Source: an uncultured Lachnospiraceae bacterium (lineage in GTDB: Bacteria; Bacillota; Clostridia; Lachnospirales; Lachnospiraceae). Taken from it: a stretch of 44,223 nucleotides of DNA. The notes beneath the pieces were generated by a model. The model saw only the letters and a program-made list of their open reading frames with translations, did no database searches and was not told where the DNA came from. Shown here in pieces: positions 10,095 to 19,297 of this stretch. Each line of letters starts with the position of its first letter. Positions within the stretch are counted from its first letter, which is position 1. The position numbers and the translations under genes are program-made. Location of the stretch: positions 1 to 44,223 of the forward strand of contig CAJUGG010000083.1 in assembly GCA_910585995.1 (NCBI GenBank), read 5' to 3'.

Positions 10095-10999
10095 GAGCAC
10101 GTGAGAGGTTTGAGAGATGGAAGGGCTGGCTCTATCTGCTGCCGGCGATCTTGTTTTTGGGGGCTTTTTTCGTCTATCCGATGGTGGATGTGCTGATCTA
10201 TTCCTTTGAAGAAGGATATAATTCTGCGTCACAGACGTATTTTGGCATTGGAACCTATAACTATTCCTATGTGCTGCATGATCCGTATTTTTTGCAGGCT
10301 GTGAAAAATACTTGTCTGCTGGTGGTGATCACGGTGCCTTTATCGACCGGGATCGCCCTGTTGATTGCGGCGGGCCTGCATGCGATCCGGCCGCTTAGAA
10401 ATCTGCTGCAGACGATCTATTTTCTGCCCTATGTGACCAATACGTTAGCAGTCGGACTGGTTTTTATGATTTTATTTAAAAAGACACCCTATTCGGATGG
10501 ATTTGTCAACCTTTTGATCCAGTGGTTTGGCGGCAGTTCGGTGGATTTTATTGAAGGACCCTACTGGGCGAAGATGTTTGTGCTGTGTTTTTATACCATC
10601 TGGGTGGTGATGCCCTTTAAGATCCTGATCCTGACCGCAGCTCTCGCTTCGGTGAATCCGGAGTATTATCAGGCGGCCAAAGTGGACGGGACTTCAGAAT
10701 TTCGGATATTTGTTCGGATCACATTGCCGATGATCTCGCCGATGATCTTTTACCTGGTGATCACTGGATTTATTGGCGCTTTTAAAGCGTACAGCGATGT
10801 GGTGGCGCTGTTTGGCACAGATCTCAATGCGGCCAAGATGAATACCATCGTAGGATATGTATACGACATGCTGTATGGCGACAGCGGAGGATATCCTTCC
10901 TATGCTTCTGCAGCGGCGATCCTGCTCTTTGCCATTGTATTGACGATTACGTGCATCAATCTGTTGGTGAGCAGTAAAAAGGCGGTGAAGGCTTGGTGA
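10091..10999 (+). CDS. Sugar-type ABC importer permease (MalF/UgpA-like)
   Basis: A membrane subunit of 302 residues with about six hydrophobic segments, the first at about 14-36. The cytoplasmic EAA-type loop is seen as EYYQAAKVDGTSEFRIFVRITLP (about 196-218), which docks the ATPase. Start ATGA overlaps the ATPase stop; its own stop overlaps the next permease. With the neighbours it forms a standard binding protein/two permease/ATPase set. Confidence 0.93.
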   Translation: MRARERFERWKGWLYLLPAILFLGAFFVYPMVDVLIYSFEEGYNSASQTYFGIGTYNYSYVLHDPYFLQAVKNTCLLVVITVPLSTGIALLIAAGLHAIRPLRNLLQTIYFLPYVTNTLAVGLVFMILFKKTPYSDGFVNLLIQWFGGSSVDFIEGPYWAKMFVLCFYTIWVVMPFKILILTAALASVNPEYYQAAKVDGTSEFRIFVRITLPMISPMIFYLVITGFIGAFKAYSDVVALFGTDLNAAKMNTIVGYVYDMLYGDSGGYPSYASAAAILLFAIVLTITCINLLVSSKKAVKAW

Positions 11000-11844
11000 G
11001 AAAGGACTGGAAAACGAATAAGACAATAGCGCAGACTGCTACGTATCTGATGCTGTTTTTTTGGGCAGTTCTGGTGTTGTTTCCTTTTTATTGGATGGTT
11101 CTGACTTCCGTCAAAAGCTACAGCGCCTATAATGCAGAATATATTCCAAAATTTTATACCTTGTCTCCGACACTGCAAAATTATGTGGAGGCTTTTACGG
11201 CAGTTTCCCTGGGGCGGTATCTTTTAAATACGGCGCTCTTTACGATCGTGACCACAGCAGTGATGATGGTTGTGGTGGTCTTGGCGGCATTTGCTTTTGC
11301 AAGACTTGAGTTCAGAGGGAAAAACCTGCTGTTTTTTTCCTTTTTGTCCATGATGATGATCCCCAATGAACTGGTGATTATCACAAATTTTGTGACCATT
11401 ACCAATCTGGATCTGCGTAATTCTTTTCTAGGTCTGATTCTGCCGTCGGTGATGTCGGTCTTTTATATTTATCTTCTGAAAGAAAATTTTGAACAGATTC
11501 CGGACAGCCTGTATTATGCGGCCAAGGTGGACGGGACTTCGGATCTGAAATATCTGTGGAAAGTGATGATCCCGATGTCGAGACCCACTTTGATCACGAT
11601 ATTGATATTAAAAGTCATCGAATGTTGGAACTCCTACGTATGGCCGCGGCTGATTACCGATGATGCAGCGTATTACTTAGTCTCCAACGGGATACAGGAG
11701 ATCCGGGAAAATGGCTTTGGACGGGAGAATATCCCGGCAATGATGGCAGCCGTGGTCGTGATCTGTGTGCCGCTTGTGGTCTTGTTTTTGGTGTTTCGCA
11801 AAAAGGTGATGGCTGGAGTGTCAAGAGGAGGGACAAAAGGATGA
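10996..11844 (+). CDS. Sugar-type ABC importer permease (MalG/UgpE-like)
   Basis: The second membrane subunit, about 282 residues with six hydrophobic segments and an EAA loop at SLYYAAKVDGTSDLKYLWKV. I chose the GTG at 10996 because it overlaps the previous stop as GTGA; a TTG at 10993 is also in frame. The stop overlaps the next gene by ATGA. The arrangement gives a heterodimeric membrane channel with the upstream permease. Confidence 0.92.
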   Translation: MRKDWKTNKTIAQTATYLMLFFWAVLVLFPFYWMVLTSVKSYSAYNAEYIPKFYTLSPTLQNYVEAFTAVSLGRYLLNTALFTIVTTAVMMVVVVLAAFAFARLEFRGKNLLFFSFLSMMMIPNELVIITNFVTITNLDLRNSFLGLILPSVMSVFYIYLLKENFEQIPDSLYYAAKVDGTSDLKYLWKVMIPMSRPTLITILILKVIECWNSYVWPRLITDDAAYYLVSNGIQEIRENGFGRENIPAMMAAVVVICVPLVVLFLVFRKKVMAGVSRGGTKG

Positions 11845-13445
11845 AAGACAAGAAAAATGTCGCTCTGCGTGTGCTGCTGCTTTTGACTGGCTGTCTGTGT
11901 CTGCTGACAGGATGCCATGGGCAGGAAGGGCTTCGTGCGTTTGCAGTCCCAAAGCAGTTCGATCAGTCCAGAGACTATGAGATTACCTTTTGGGCAAAAA
12001 ATGACACCAATAAAGTACAGACCGCAGTCTATGAACAGGCAATCGCGGATTTTGAGACGCTCTATCCCAACATCCATGTGAATCTGCGGCTGTATACAGA
12101 CTATGGAAAGATCTACAATGATGTGATCACCAATATCGCCACCCGCACGACGCCCAACGTCTGTATCACCTATCCGGATCATATTGCGACGTATCTGACG
12201 GGAGTCAATACCGTGGTGCCTCTGGAAGAACTGATGGAGGATGAATGGTATGGTCTGCATGGCAGTGAGGTTCTTTTTGACGGCCCTGCCATGGAAGAGG
12301 TGGTGCCGCAGTATCTGGACGAGTGCGCATTTGAAGGCCATTATTATGCGATGCCTTATATGCGTTCCACGGAGGTATGTTATGTCAACCGAACGTATGT
12401 GGAGAAGCTAGGGTATACATTGCCAGATATTCTGACCTGGGATTTTGTATGGGAAGTCTCGGAGGCGGCTATGAGACAGGACCAAGAGGGAAATTATCTG
12501 GTCAACGGGCAGAAGATCCTGATCCCTTTTCTCTATAAATCCACTGACAATATGATGATTCAGATGCTAAAACAAAAAGATGCCGGGTATTCCAATGAAG
12601 AGGGAGAACTTTTGCTCTTTCAGGATACAACCAAAGAACTTTTGTATGATATCGCATCACATGTTCCAAGAGGGGCGTTTTCTACATTTAAAATCTCCGG
12701 CTATCCGGCCAATTTTTTAAATGCGGGTCAGTGTATCTTTGCGGTGGACTCCACGGCTGGAGCTACCTGGATGGGAACCGATGCGCCGCTTTTGGATATC
12801 AGCGAGGATAAAGTGGTAGAGTTTGAGACGGAAGTTCGGATGGTGCCGCAGTATGACCCCAGGCATCCTAAGATGATCTCCCAGGGGCCTTCCATCTGTA
12901 TATTTAATAAAGAAGATTCTCAGGAAGTGTTGGCTTCCTGGCTGTTTGCACAGTATCTGTTGTCAGATAAGGTGCAGACCGCGTATGCAAAGACCGAGGG
13001 GTATATTCCAGTGACTCAAAAAGCGCAGGATTCAGAGGAGTATCAGGAGTATCTGAGCCGGTGCGGGGAGGATACAGAGCAATATTATCAGGTGAAGATC
13101 GAAGCGGCTAAGCTTTTGATGGAGCATGTGGAGGATACCTTTGTGACGCCGGTGTTCAATGGATCGGCTTCTCTTCGGGACGCGGCTGGCCAGTTGATCG
13201 AAAATACGGTTAAATCGGTGAGACGAGGGGAGAAGATCGAGGATAAGTATATGGAAGAACTGTACCAGGAGGTACAGGCTTTGTACCGGCTGGATCAGAT
13301 CAAAGGAGAGAACCGGTTGGGAATCCGGGAAAAAAAGGAGCTAGGTGAGCTTCCGATGACCGCAAAAGGGCTGCTGGGGGCGCTTGCAGGAGCCTGGATA
13401 GGAATCTTGGGGTATATGGGATGGAGGAGATGGAAGAGACGATAA
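11841..13445 (+). CDS. ABC substrate-binding lipoprotein with a C-terminal membrane segment
   Basis: A family 1 extracellular binding protein of 534 residues, the cognate partner of the permeases directly upstream (ATGA overlap). The N-terminus has a lipobox, with LLTGC at Cys25 (a second possible LLTGC at Cys18). The body looks like a carbohydrate-binding protein (EITFWAKNDTNKVQ, NVCITYPDH, FAVDSTAG). Unusually, the last 25 residues (GLLGALAGAWIGILGYMG then WRRWKRR) form a hydrophobic helix with a positive tail, as in a C-terminal membrane anchor. The protein may thus be tethered at both ends. It is about 100 residues longer than the first binding protein. Ligand unknown. Confidence 0.88.
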   Translation: MKDKKNVALRVLLLLTGCLCLLTGCHGQEGLRAFAVPKQFDQSRDYEITFWAKNDTNKVQTAVYEQAIADFETLYPNIHVNLRLYTDYGKIYNDVITNIATRTTPNVCITYPDHIATYLTGVNTVVPLEELMEDEWYGLHGSEVLFDGPAMEEVVPQYLDECAFEGHYYAMPYMRSTEVCYVNRTYVEKLGYTLPDILTWDFVWEVSEAAMRQDQEGNYLVNGQKILIPFLYKSTDNMMIQMLKQKDAGYSNEEGELLLFQDTTKELLYDIASHVPRGAFSTFKISGYPANFLNAGQCIFAVDSTAGATWMGTDAPLLDISEDKVVEFETEVRMVPQYDPRHPKMISQGPSICIFNKEDSQEVLASWLFAQYLLSDKVQTAYAKTEGYIPVTQKAQDSEEYQEYLSRCGEDTEQYYQVKIEAAKLLMEHVEDTFVTPVFNGSASLRDAAGQLIENTVKSVRRGEKIEDKYMEELYQEVQALYRLDQIKGENRLGIREKKELGELPMTAKGLLGALAGAWIGILGYMGWRRWKRR

Positions 13446-13482
13446 ATGCTTCCCTTAGGAAACAGGAAAATCGGGAAAGGTA

Positions 13483-13510
13483 TTGATTTCCTGAGATGGT
13501 TGTGTATAAT
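13483..13510 (+). promoter_or_regulatory. Promoter of the OB-fold-like lipoprotein
   Basis: TTGATT (13483-13488) and TATAAT (13505-13510) are 16 bases apart. The expected start lies near 13517, giving a leader of about 105 bases that contains a hairpin at 13574-13591. This separates the lipoprotein from the upstream transport operon. Confidence 0.65.
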
Positions 13511-13573
13511 GAGTTTGTGCTGGCGAGTGCCTTTCGTATAAAAATATGGTGACAGAAGGCGTCGCTCATGGGT

Positions 13574-13591
13574 TGCAGTCTGAGGACTGCA
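13574..13591 (+). other. Leader hairpin upstream of the lipoprotein
   Basis: TGCAGTC (13574-13580) pairs with GACTGCA (13585-13591) around a TGAG loop, a 7-bp stem 17 bases before the AGGAGG ribosome site. No T-run follows, so it is not a terminator. A role in mRNA stability or control is possible but not shown. Confidence 0.35.
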
Positions 13592-13621
13592 TGGTGAAAA
13601 AGTTTACAGGAGGAATGAGAA

Positions 13622-14359
13622 ATGAAGAGATTGGTAGCAATGTGTCTGAGCCTTTTGCTGGTGACAGGCTGTGTGGGCTGTGGAGGTTCTCCGAAAAGTG
13701 ACAGCGGGGAGGATGCAAAATCAGAGGGCGTGATGACGTATGAGGAGTATGAAAAAGCAGAGATAGATACCGAAGTTGTGATCGAGGCTTATGTGCAGGC
13801 AAAGCAGGCCTGGTATGAAGGCCAGGTGACAGTGTATGCGCAGGATCAGGACGGGGCGTATTTCCTCTATAATATGGCGTGCTCTGAGGAGGACTATGAG
13901 AAGCTGAAGACCGGGACAAAGATCCGGGTGATGGGATATAAGGCAGAATGGTCCGGAGAAGTGGAGATCACAGATGCCACTTTCGAGATCCTGGAAGGAA
14001 ATTATGTGGCAGAAGCAAAAGATGTGACCTCTCTTTTGGCTTCTGAGGAGCTGATTCAGAGCCAGAATCAGTTTGTGGCTTTTAAGGGGATGACCGTGGA
14101 AGCAGCAGGAGAAGATGGCTCGGCATATCTGTATGGATGGGATGGCTCCGGGCAAGAGGGCGATGATCTGTATTTCAATGTATCCCTGGATGGAGAGACC
14201 TACACCTTTACCGTAGAATCCAACCTCTGCGACAGCACAAGCGATGTATATGCAGCTGTGAAGGCGCTGCATGTGGGGGATGTGATCGATATGGAAGGAT
14301 TCCTGTACTGGTATGAAGGCGTGAACCCGCATATTACGTCTGTGAAGGCGGCAGAATAG
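13622..14359 (+). CDS. Lipoprotein with probable OB-fold domain
   Basis: A predicted membrane-anchored lipoprotein of 245 residues (LVTGC, Cys17). After a low-complexity linker there are two similar beta-rich stretches: about 55-115 (VVIEAYVQAKQAW, AYFLYN, LKTGTKIRVMGYKAEW, ITDATFEIL) and about 140-243 (QFVAFKGMTVEAA, FNVSLDGETYTF, VGDVIDMEGFLYWYEG). The pattern of a strand, a TGTKI/VGDVI turn and an ITDA/ITSV end is like OB-fold lipoproteins of gut Firmicutes. No catalytic motif is visible and the ligand is unknown. It has its own promoter and an AGGAGG site 8 bases before the ATG. Confidence 0.7.
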   Translation: MKRLVAMCLSLLLVTGCVGCGGSPKSDSGEDAKSEGVMTYEEYEKAEIDTEVVIEAYVQAKQAWYEGQVTVYAQDQDGAYFLYNMACSEEDYEKLKTGTKIRVMGYKAEWSGEVEITDATFEILEGNYVAEAKDVTSLLASEELIQSQNQFVAFKGMTVEAAGEDGSAYLYGWDGSGQEGDDLYFNVSLDGETYTFTVESNLCDSTSDVYAAVKALHVGDVIDMEGFLYWYEGVNPHITSVKAAE

Positions 14360-14379
14360 AAGGAAAGGCAGTGCATGTT

Positions 14380-14538
14380 ATGGCAATGGCACAAAATGAG
14401 AGCGACCATACAACAGAGAACGAAGAACAGGCATCAGAAGATCCAAAACTGGATCAAAAACTAAGTGCAGCTCTGGCGGAACAATATGGTTGTATGAGTG
14501 ATTCGTTTAGAAGATTTACAAATGGTTCTGAAAAGTGA
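14380..14538 (+). CDS. Possible 52-residue hypothetical protein
   Basis: A short frame (MAMAQNESDHTTENEEQ...) 20 bases after the lipoprotein stop, with AAGGAAAGG upstream at 14360-14368 and an in-frame GTG at 14371. It is acidic and hydrophilic and ends SFRRFTNGSEK. It precedes a strong terminator, so it would be the last gene of the lipoprotein transcript. I do not recognise it; it could be the remnant of a longer gene. Confidence 0.3.
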   Translation: MAMAQNESDHTTENEEQASEDPKLDQKLSAALAEQYGCMSDSFRRFTNGSEK

Positions 14539-14555
14539 AATAGTAAGCTAACAAT

Positions 14556-14605
14556 AACAGCATGTTTTATTCATATCATAAAATGAATAGGTCATGCTGT
14601 TTTTA
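14556..14605 (+). terminator. Intrinsic terminator
   Basis: AACAGCATG (14556-14564) pairs with CATGCTGTT (14593-14601), with a further TATTCAT/ATGAATA stem inside, followed by a T-run. It ends the transcript of the lipoprotein and the 52-residue frame. Confidence 0.8.
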
Positions 14606-14673
14606 TGTTGACAAATATATGTCCCCATGCTACTACAAGAACATAAGTTCGATAATTGAGAAGGGAGAACGAT

Positions 14674-15651
14674 ATGGACAAAGTCACAGGAAGTATGCAT
14701 GTGCTAAGCGACATGCAGATTACGGCAGATACGACAGGGATGGACATCCACAGCAAGATGCTCCTGCGCAACAAGGAAGTGCTGGCAGTGCTCCTTGGGG
14801 AAGTGATGACAGAGTAGAAAGGATATATGCGAAAAGAAGTGATGGAGTTTATCGAGGCAGATTCTATCACTTCAGAGACAGAGGTATCACCTGGGAGAAC
14901 CAACACACAAGTCTTAGGGGATAATGCAGAATATGTGCAGCTCAATGAGAAGACCTCTTATTTTGACTTGGCTTTTCGGGCGAAAAATCCGCTTCTTTCT
15001 ACAGAGAAGGTACTTGTCAGTCTACATGTGGACATCGAACCGCAGAAGACGTACCAACCGGGGTATCCTGTAGAGAAGAGGGGAATCTACTACTTAGCCA
15101 GACGTCTGTCCTCCCAATTATCATTAGCTACTGACATGACCGATTATGGACAGCTGGAGAAATGTTACAGCATCTGGATCTGCAAAGACGATATTCCTAA
15201 GAGAGATCAATATAGTGTGGCAGTATATGAGATTGTCAATACAAAAAACAGTGCGCATAAAGTGAAAAAAGAAAAATACGATTTGATGACTTTGGTGATT
15301 ATCAAGTTAGGCGATCAGGTGTATAATGGAAAGGAAGAAGAAGAGTGGTATGAACTGCTTCGCTTTCTTGATACGATCATGTCGCCGCATAAAGGGGACT
15401 TTATGGACAAGGTGAAAAAGTATATTGATTTTTCTGAGAATGAAGAACTGTGGAAGGAGGTAATGCATGTGAGTGGTTTGGGGATGAGCATTTTTGAGGA
15501 AGGGTTAGAAGTAGGGATACAGGTGCTGATAGAAGATAATTTAGAAGAACAGATTCCTAAAGAGAGAAGTTTGGAGAAACTTCAAAAGCGTTTTCAGCTT
15601 ACAAAAGAGAAAGCAGAAGAGTATTATGATAGATTTGCCGGGAATCGGTAA
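14674..15651 (+). pseudogene. PDDEXK (Rpn-like) nuclease gene interrupted by an in-frame TAG
   Basis: Two open stretches in the same frame: 14674-14814 (47 residues, MDKVTGSMHV...GEVMTE) and 14827-15651 (274 residues). They are separated by TAG at 14815-14817 and three codons. Together they give about 325 residues, the size of the Rpn/PDDEXK transposase-like nucleases common in Lachnospiraceae. The second part carries the family core: FDLAFRAK, then LVSLHVDIEPQK (D-x-E-x-Q-K nuclease motif), then PVEKRGIYYLARRLSSQL and CYSIWIC. The family normally reads straight through the TAG position, so one substitution (for instance a Tyr or Lys codon to TAG) explains it. AAAGGA directly after the TAG and 3 bases before ATG 14827 could allow re-initiation of a shorter protein that keeps the nuclease motif. 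In full-length relatives these proteins act in DNA cleavage or recombination. Confidence 0.7.
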
Positions 15652-15667
15652 TGCGGCTGTTGCGATA

Positions 15668-17434
15668 ATGAAAATCACATCCAACCGAAAACTAACCTTA
15701 ATCTTCCGTTTTTTCCGCGGCTCCAAGCGCTACTTTTTGTGCGCTGTCGCCGCTTCTTTTGTCACGACGGCGCTCAACGCTGTCACTCCTCAGATCTTTC
15801 GATTCAGCATTGACAAAGTTTTGTCAGGCCAGGGCTACGAGTACCTGAGATCCCATCTCTACCTGCTGGCATTGGCGATTATCCTGGTAGCTGTCCTGTC
15901 TGGTCTTTCTACGTTTGTGATGCGTACTTGTACAGCCCAGGCGGGGGAGGATTTTGCCAAAAATATGAGGAATTTTCTCTTTGCACATGTGCAGAGACTG
16001 CCTATGAGCTGGCATGAACAGAATCAGACCGGTGATATCATCCAGCGCTGTACTTCCGACGTGGAAGTGATCCGCAATTTTGTTGTGACACAGCTTTTGG
16101 AAGTCTTTCGGACAGTCTTTTTAGTTACCATCTCTTTTGTGATGATGGCGTCTATGAACTGCAGATTGGCTTGTGTGGTACTTTTGTTCATCCCTGTGAT
16201 CGTAGCGTATTCTGCCATCTTTTACCGTCTGATCGCCAATCGTTTTACTGCTGCCGATGAAGCAGAGGGAGAGCTGTCTACGGTCGTTCAGGAAAATGCC
16301 ACTGGTGTACGGGTGGTGCGAGCCTTTGGACGGGAACAGTATGAGATGGACCGTTTTCAGGAGAAAAACGAGGCATTTGCCCGCCTGTGGATTCGTCTGG
16401 GGACGTTATCGGGACTCTATTGGGGTGTGGGAGATCTGATCACAGGACTGCAGGTGGTGGCTGTGATTGTGTTGGGAGTGGTGGAAGCCGTCCATGGAAA
16501 CATGTCAGTAGGCGAATTTGTAGCATTTGCTTCCTATAATACAGTGCTGGTATGGCCGGTCCGTGGATTGGGCCGTATCCTTTCGGATATGAGCAAAGCG
16601 GGTGTCTCCTTTGAGCGTGTGGATTATATGATTCGTGGGCAGGAAGAAGCCTATGATCAGGGAGAAGAGATTCCTGAAAGTACGGATATCACCTTTTCAA
16701 AGGTGTCATTTGCCTATACAGAGGGAAAAGAGGTCGTAAAAGAAGTGTCTTTTTCTATTCAGGAGGGGCAGACCTTCGGAATCCTGGGAGGAACCGGGAG
16801 TGGAAAATCCACGCTGGTACAGCTTTTGACCAGGCTCTATCCGCTAGAGAGAGGGACGATCACCATTGGCGGCAAAGATATCCGCAGGATTCCTCTGTTC
16901 TGGCTGCGACGCAATGTAGGGATGGTATTGCAGGAACCATTTCTCTATTCCAGGACGATACGGGAAAATATTGCTGCTTCTGCGCCAGGCGCCACGATGG
17001 ATCAGATCCGGGATGCAGCGCGGATTGCCTGTGTGGATGAGGCGATTATGGGATTTGCAGATGGCTATGAGACGTTGGTGGGAGAGCGGGGTGTGACGTT
17101 ATCCGGCGGGCAGAGGCAGCGGGTGGCGATTGCAAGGATGCTGCTTCAGGAGGCGCCGATTATGGTATTTGATGATTCGCTCTCAGCAGTGGATTCTCAG
17201 ACGGATTATCAGATCCGTCAGGCACTCAAAGAGCGGATGAAAGGCGCGACCGTGATCCTGATCTCGCACCGGATTACGACGCTGATGGGAGCGGATCAGA
17301 TCCTGGTACTGGACCAGGGAGAGGTGAGAGAGACGGGAACTCATGCACAACTGATTCAAAAAGACGGGATCTATCATAAGATCTATCAGATTCAGATGAG
17401 TAACGATGACAGAGATCAGATAGAGGGAGGATGA
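15668..17434 (+). CDS. Heterodimeric ABC exporter, subunit with degenerate catalytic site
   Basis: A fused membrane domain/ATPase half-transporter of about 588 residues. Six hydrophobic segments lie in residues 15-300. The ATPase has Walker A GGTGSGKST (about 374-382), signature LSGGQRQR (about 479) and Walker B MVFDDSLSAVD in which the usual catalytic Glu is Asp (Asp503). The partner follows one base after the stop (ATG 17436), so the two form a heterodimer of the BmrC/BmrD or TM287/288 type. Such exporters move drugs, lipids or peptides outward; the substrate is unknown. I chose ATG 15668; ATG 15626 is also in frame but overlaps the nuclease gene by 26 bases. Neither has a strong ribosome site. 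Confidence 0.9.
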   Translation: MKITSNRKLTLIFRFFRGSKRYFLCAVAASFVTTALNAVTPQIFRFSIDKVLSGQGYEYLRSHLYLLALAIILVAVLSGLSTFVMRTCTAQAGEDFAKNMRNFLFAHVQRLPMSWHEQNQTGDIIQRCTSDVEVIRNFVVTQLLEVFRTVFLVTISFVMMASMNCRLACVVLLFIPVIVAYSAIFYRLIANRFTAADEAEGELSTVVQENATGVRVVRAFGREQYEMDRFQEKNEAFARLWIRLGTLSGLYWGVGDLITGLQVVAVIVLGVVEAVHGNMSVGEFVAFASYNTVLVWPVRGLGRILSDMSKAGVSFERVDYMIRGQEEAYDQGEEIPESTDITFSKVSFAYTEGKEVVKEVSFSIQEGQTFGILGGTGSGKSTLVQLLTRLYPLERGTITIGGKDIRRIPLFWLRRNVGMVLQEPFLYSRTIRENIAASAPGATMDQIRDAARIACVDEAIMGFADGYETLVGERGVTLSGGQRQRVAIARMLLQEAPIMVFDDSLSAVDSQTDYQIRQALKERMKGATVILISHRITTLMGADQILVLDQGEVRETGTHAQLIQKDGIYHKIYQIQMSNDDRDQIEGG

Positions 17435-17435
17435 G

Positions 17436-19271
17436 ATGGCAGCTTACGAGGAACAGGAGTACAACAGACCATTCAGTTTTCGGATCTGGGCAAAGATGTT
17501 TCCATTTTTCAGGCCCTATCGAAAATATTTTCTCACTACTATGGGGTTAAATATCTTTCTGGCCGGAGTGGATCTTTTGGTGCCGCTCTTTCAGAGCTAT
17601 GCAATTGATCATTTTATTATAAAAGATACGTTAAAGGGATTAGAACCTTTTGCTGTTGCCTATGTGTTGATGATTGTATTACAGACGGTCAGCGTATATA
17701 TCTCTGTTCATGCGGCTACGATGATTGAGATGAAGGTTGGGCAGGATCTGAAATGGGCGCAGTTTGCGCATCTGCAGACGCTGTCGTTTTCCTATTATAA
17801 TACGACGCCAGTGGGCTATATCCATGCCAGAGTGATGAGCGATACTTTGAAGATCGCTTCTGTGGTTGCCTGGGGATTAGTGGATATGTTTTGGGCACTG
17901 CTTTATGTGGTATCGGTTTTTGTTGTCATGTTTATGTTGCATACAGGACTGGCTTTGATTTTATTGCTGGTAGTGCCGGGAATCGCACTTCTGACAGTGT
18001 ATTTTCAAGAGCGGATCTTGCATTGGAATCGAAAGGTGCGCCGGATCAATGCACAGATTACCAGCGCGTACAATGAAGGGATTACCGGAGTAAAGACTTC
18101 CAAAAGTATGGGGATCGAAGGGGAAAATGACCGGGAATTTTTCACCCATACTGCCAGGATGCAGCAAGCGGCGAGCCGTTCGGCAAGACTGAATGCGGTC
18201 TATGTGCCGCTGATTCTTTTTTGCAGTTCGGTGGCCTCTGCGGTGGTGCTTGCAAGAGGCGGCAATTTGGTGCAGGAAGACTTAATGCAGTTGGGTACGC
18301 TGTCCGTATTTATTTCCTATGCGGTGATTATCTTTGAGCCGATTCAGCAGTTAGCAAGACTTTTGAGCGAGCTGATCTCCTGCCAGGCCAATATTGAACG
18401 GGTGATGGATCTTTTGGAGCAGGAACCCAACGTGGTGGACCGGGCGGAAGTGGTGGAACGATATGGAGATGCTTTTACTGCAAAACGGGAGAACTGGGAG
18501 CGGATACAAGGAGATCTTGTATTTGAGGATGTCTCATTTCGGTATCCGGACGGCAAAGAGTATGTGCTGGAACATTTTAACCTGCATGTCCCGGCCGGGC
18601 AAAATGTGGCGATTGTGGGAGAGACCGGCGCCGGCAAATCCACGCTGGTCAATCTGCTGGGGCGGTTTTTTGAACCTACCAAGGGGCGGATCTTGATCGA
18701 TGGCGTGGACTATCGGGAGCGCTCCCAGTTGTGGCTGCACAGTCAGATGGGTTATGTGCTGCAAAATCCCCATCTGTTTTCCGGGACGATACGGGAAAAT
18801 ATCCGCTATGGACGTCTGGATGCCACGGATGAAGAGGTGGAAGAGGCCGCAAGACAGGTATCCGCTGACCAGGTGGCCGCCAAACTGCGGCATGGCTATG
18901 AGAGCCATGTGGGAGAGAGCGGCGGGCGGCTCTCCGTGGGGGAGAAGCAGCTGATCTCATTTGCGCGGGCAGTCCTGGCCAATCCGGCGATCTTTGTGCT
19001 GGATGAAGCCACATCCTCGATTGACACACAGACTGAGCAGCTGATTCAGAGGGCAACAAGTCATCTGCTCAGAGGGCATACCTCCTTTGTGATTGCCCAT
19101 CGCCTCTCCACGATCCGGCAGGCGGATGTGATACTGGTGGTAAAAGATGGAAAGATCATCGAACAGGGCAGCCATGAAAAGCTTCTCGCACAGAAAGGGT
19201 ACTATCATGAACTGTATGTCAGACAGTTTGAAGAAGAGGCTGTCAGGAAGGTGCTGGGGAGGGAACAATAA
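17436..19271 (+). CDS. Heterodimeric ABC exporter, subunit with canonical catalytic Glu
   Basis: The partner half-transporter, 611 residues, with six hydrophobic segments (about 35-320) and a C-terminal ATPase. Walker A is GETGAGKST (about 395-403), Walker B IFVLDEATSSID with the catalytic Glu524, but the signature reads LSVGEKQ instead of LSGGQ (about 499). Thus one composite site combines the Asp-type Walker B of the first subunit with this altered signature (degenerate), and the other site is canonical, exactly the asymmetry known for heterodimeric exporters. GGGAGG lies 5 bases before the ATG. Confidence 0.92.
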   Translation: MAAYEEQEYNRPFSFRIWAKMFPFFRPYRKYFLTTMGLNIFLAGVDLLVPLFQSYAIDHFIIKDTLKGLEPFAVAYVLMIVLQTVSVYISVHAATMIEMKVGQDLKWAQFAHLQTLSFSYYNTTPVGYIHARVMSDTLKIASVVAWGLVDMFWALLYVVSVFVVMFMLHTGLALILLLVVPGIALLTVYFQERILHWNRKVRRINAQITSAYNEGITGVKTSKSMGIEGENDREFFTHTARMQQAASRSARLNAVYVPLILFCSSVASAVVLARGGNLVQEDLMQLGTLSVFISYAVIIFEPIQQLARLLSELISCQANIERVMDLLEQEPNVVDRAEVVERYGDAFTAKRENWERIQGDLVFEDVSFRYPDGKEYVLEHFNLHVPAGQNVAIVGETGAGKSTLVNLLGRFFEPTKGRILIDGVDYRERSQLWLHSQMGYVLQNPHLFSGTIRENIRYGRLDATDEEVEEAARQVSADQVAAKLRHGYESHVGESGGRLSVGEKQLISFARAVLANPAIFVLDEATSSIDTQTEQLIQRATSHLLRGHTSFVIAHRLSTIRQADVILVVKDGKIIEQGSHEKLLAQKGYYHELYVRQFEEEAVRKVLGREQ

Positions 19272-19297
19272 AAAATAATTTTTAAAAGATGATAGAC

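Noticed and set aside
14815..14817. TAG read as pyrrolysine or by programmed read-through
   Set aside because: There is no special context, no sign of pyrrolysine genes in the window, and the family does not use such a residue.
14562..14924. A 120-residue frame in the region of the split nuclease
   Set aside because: It starts inside the terminator loop and runs in another frame than the recognisable nuclease sequence.
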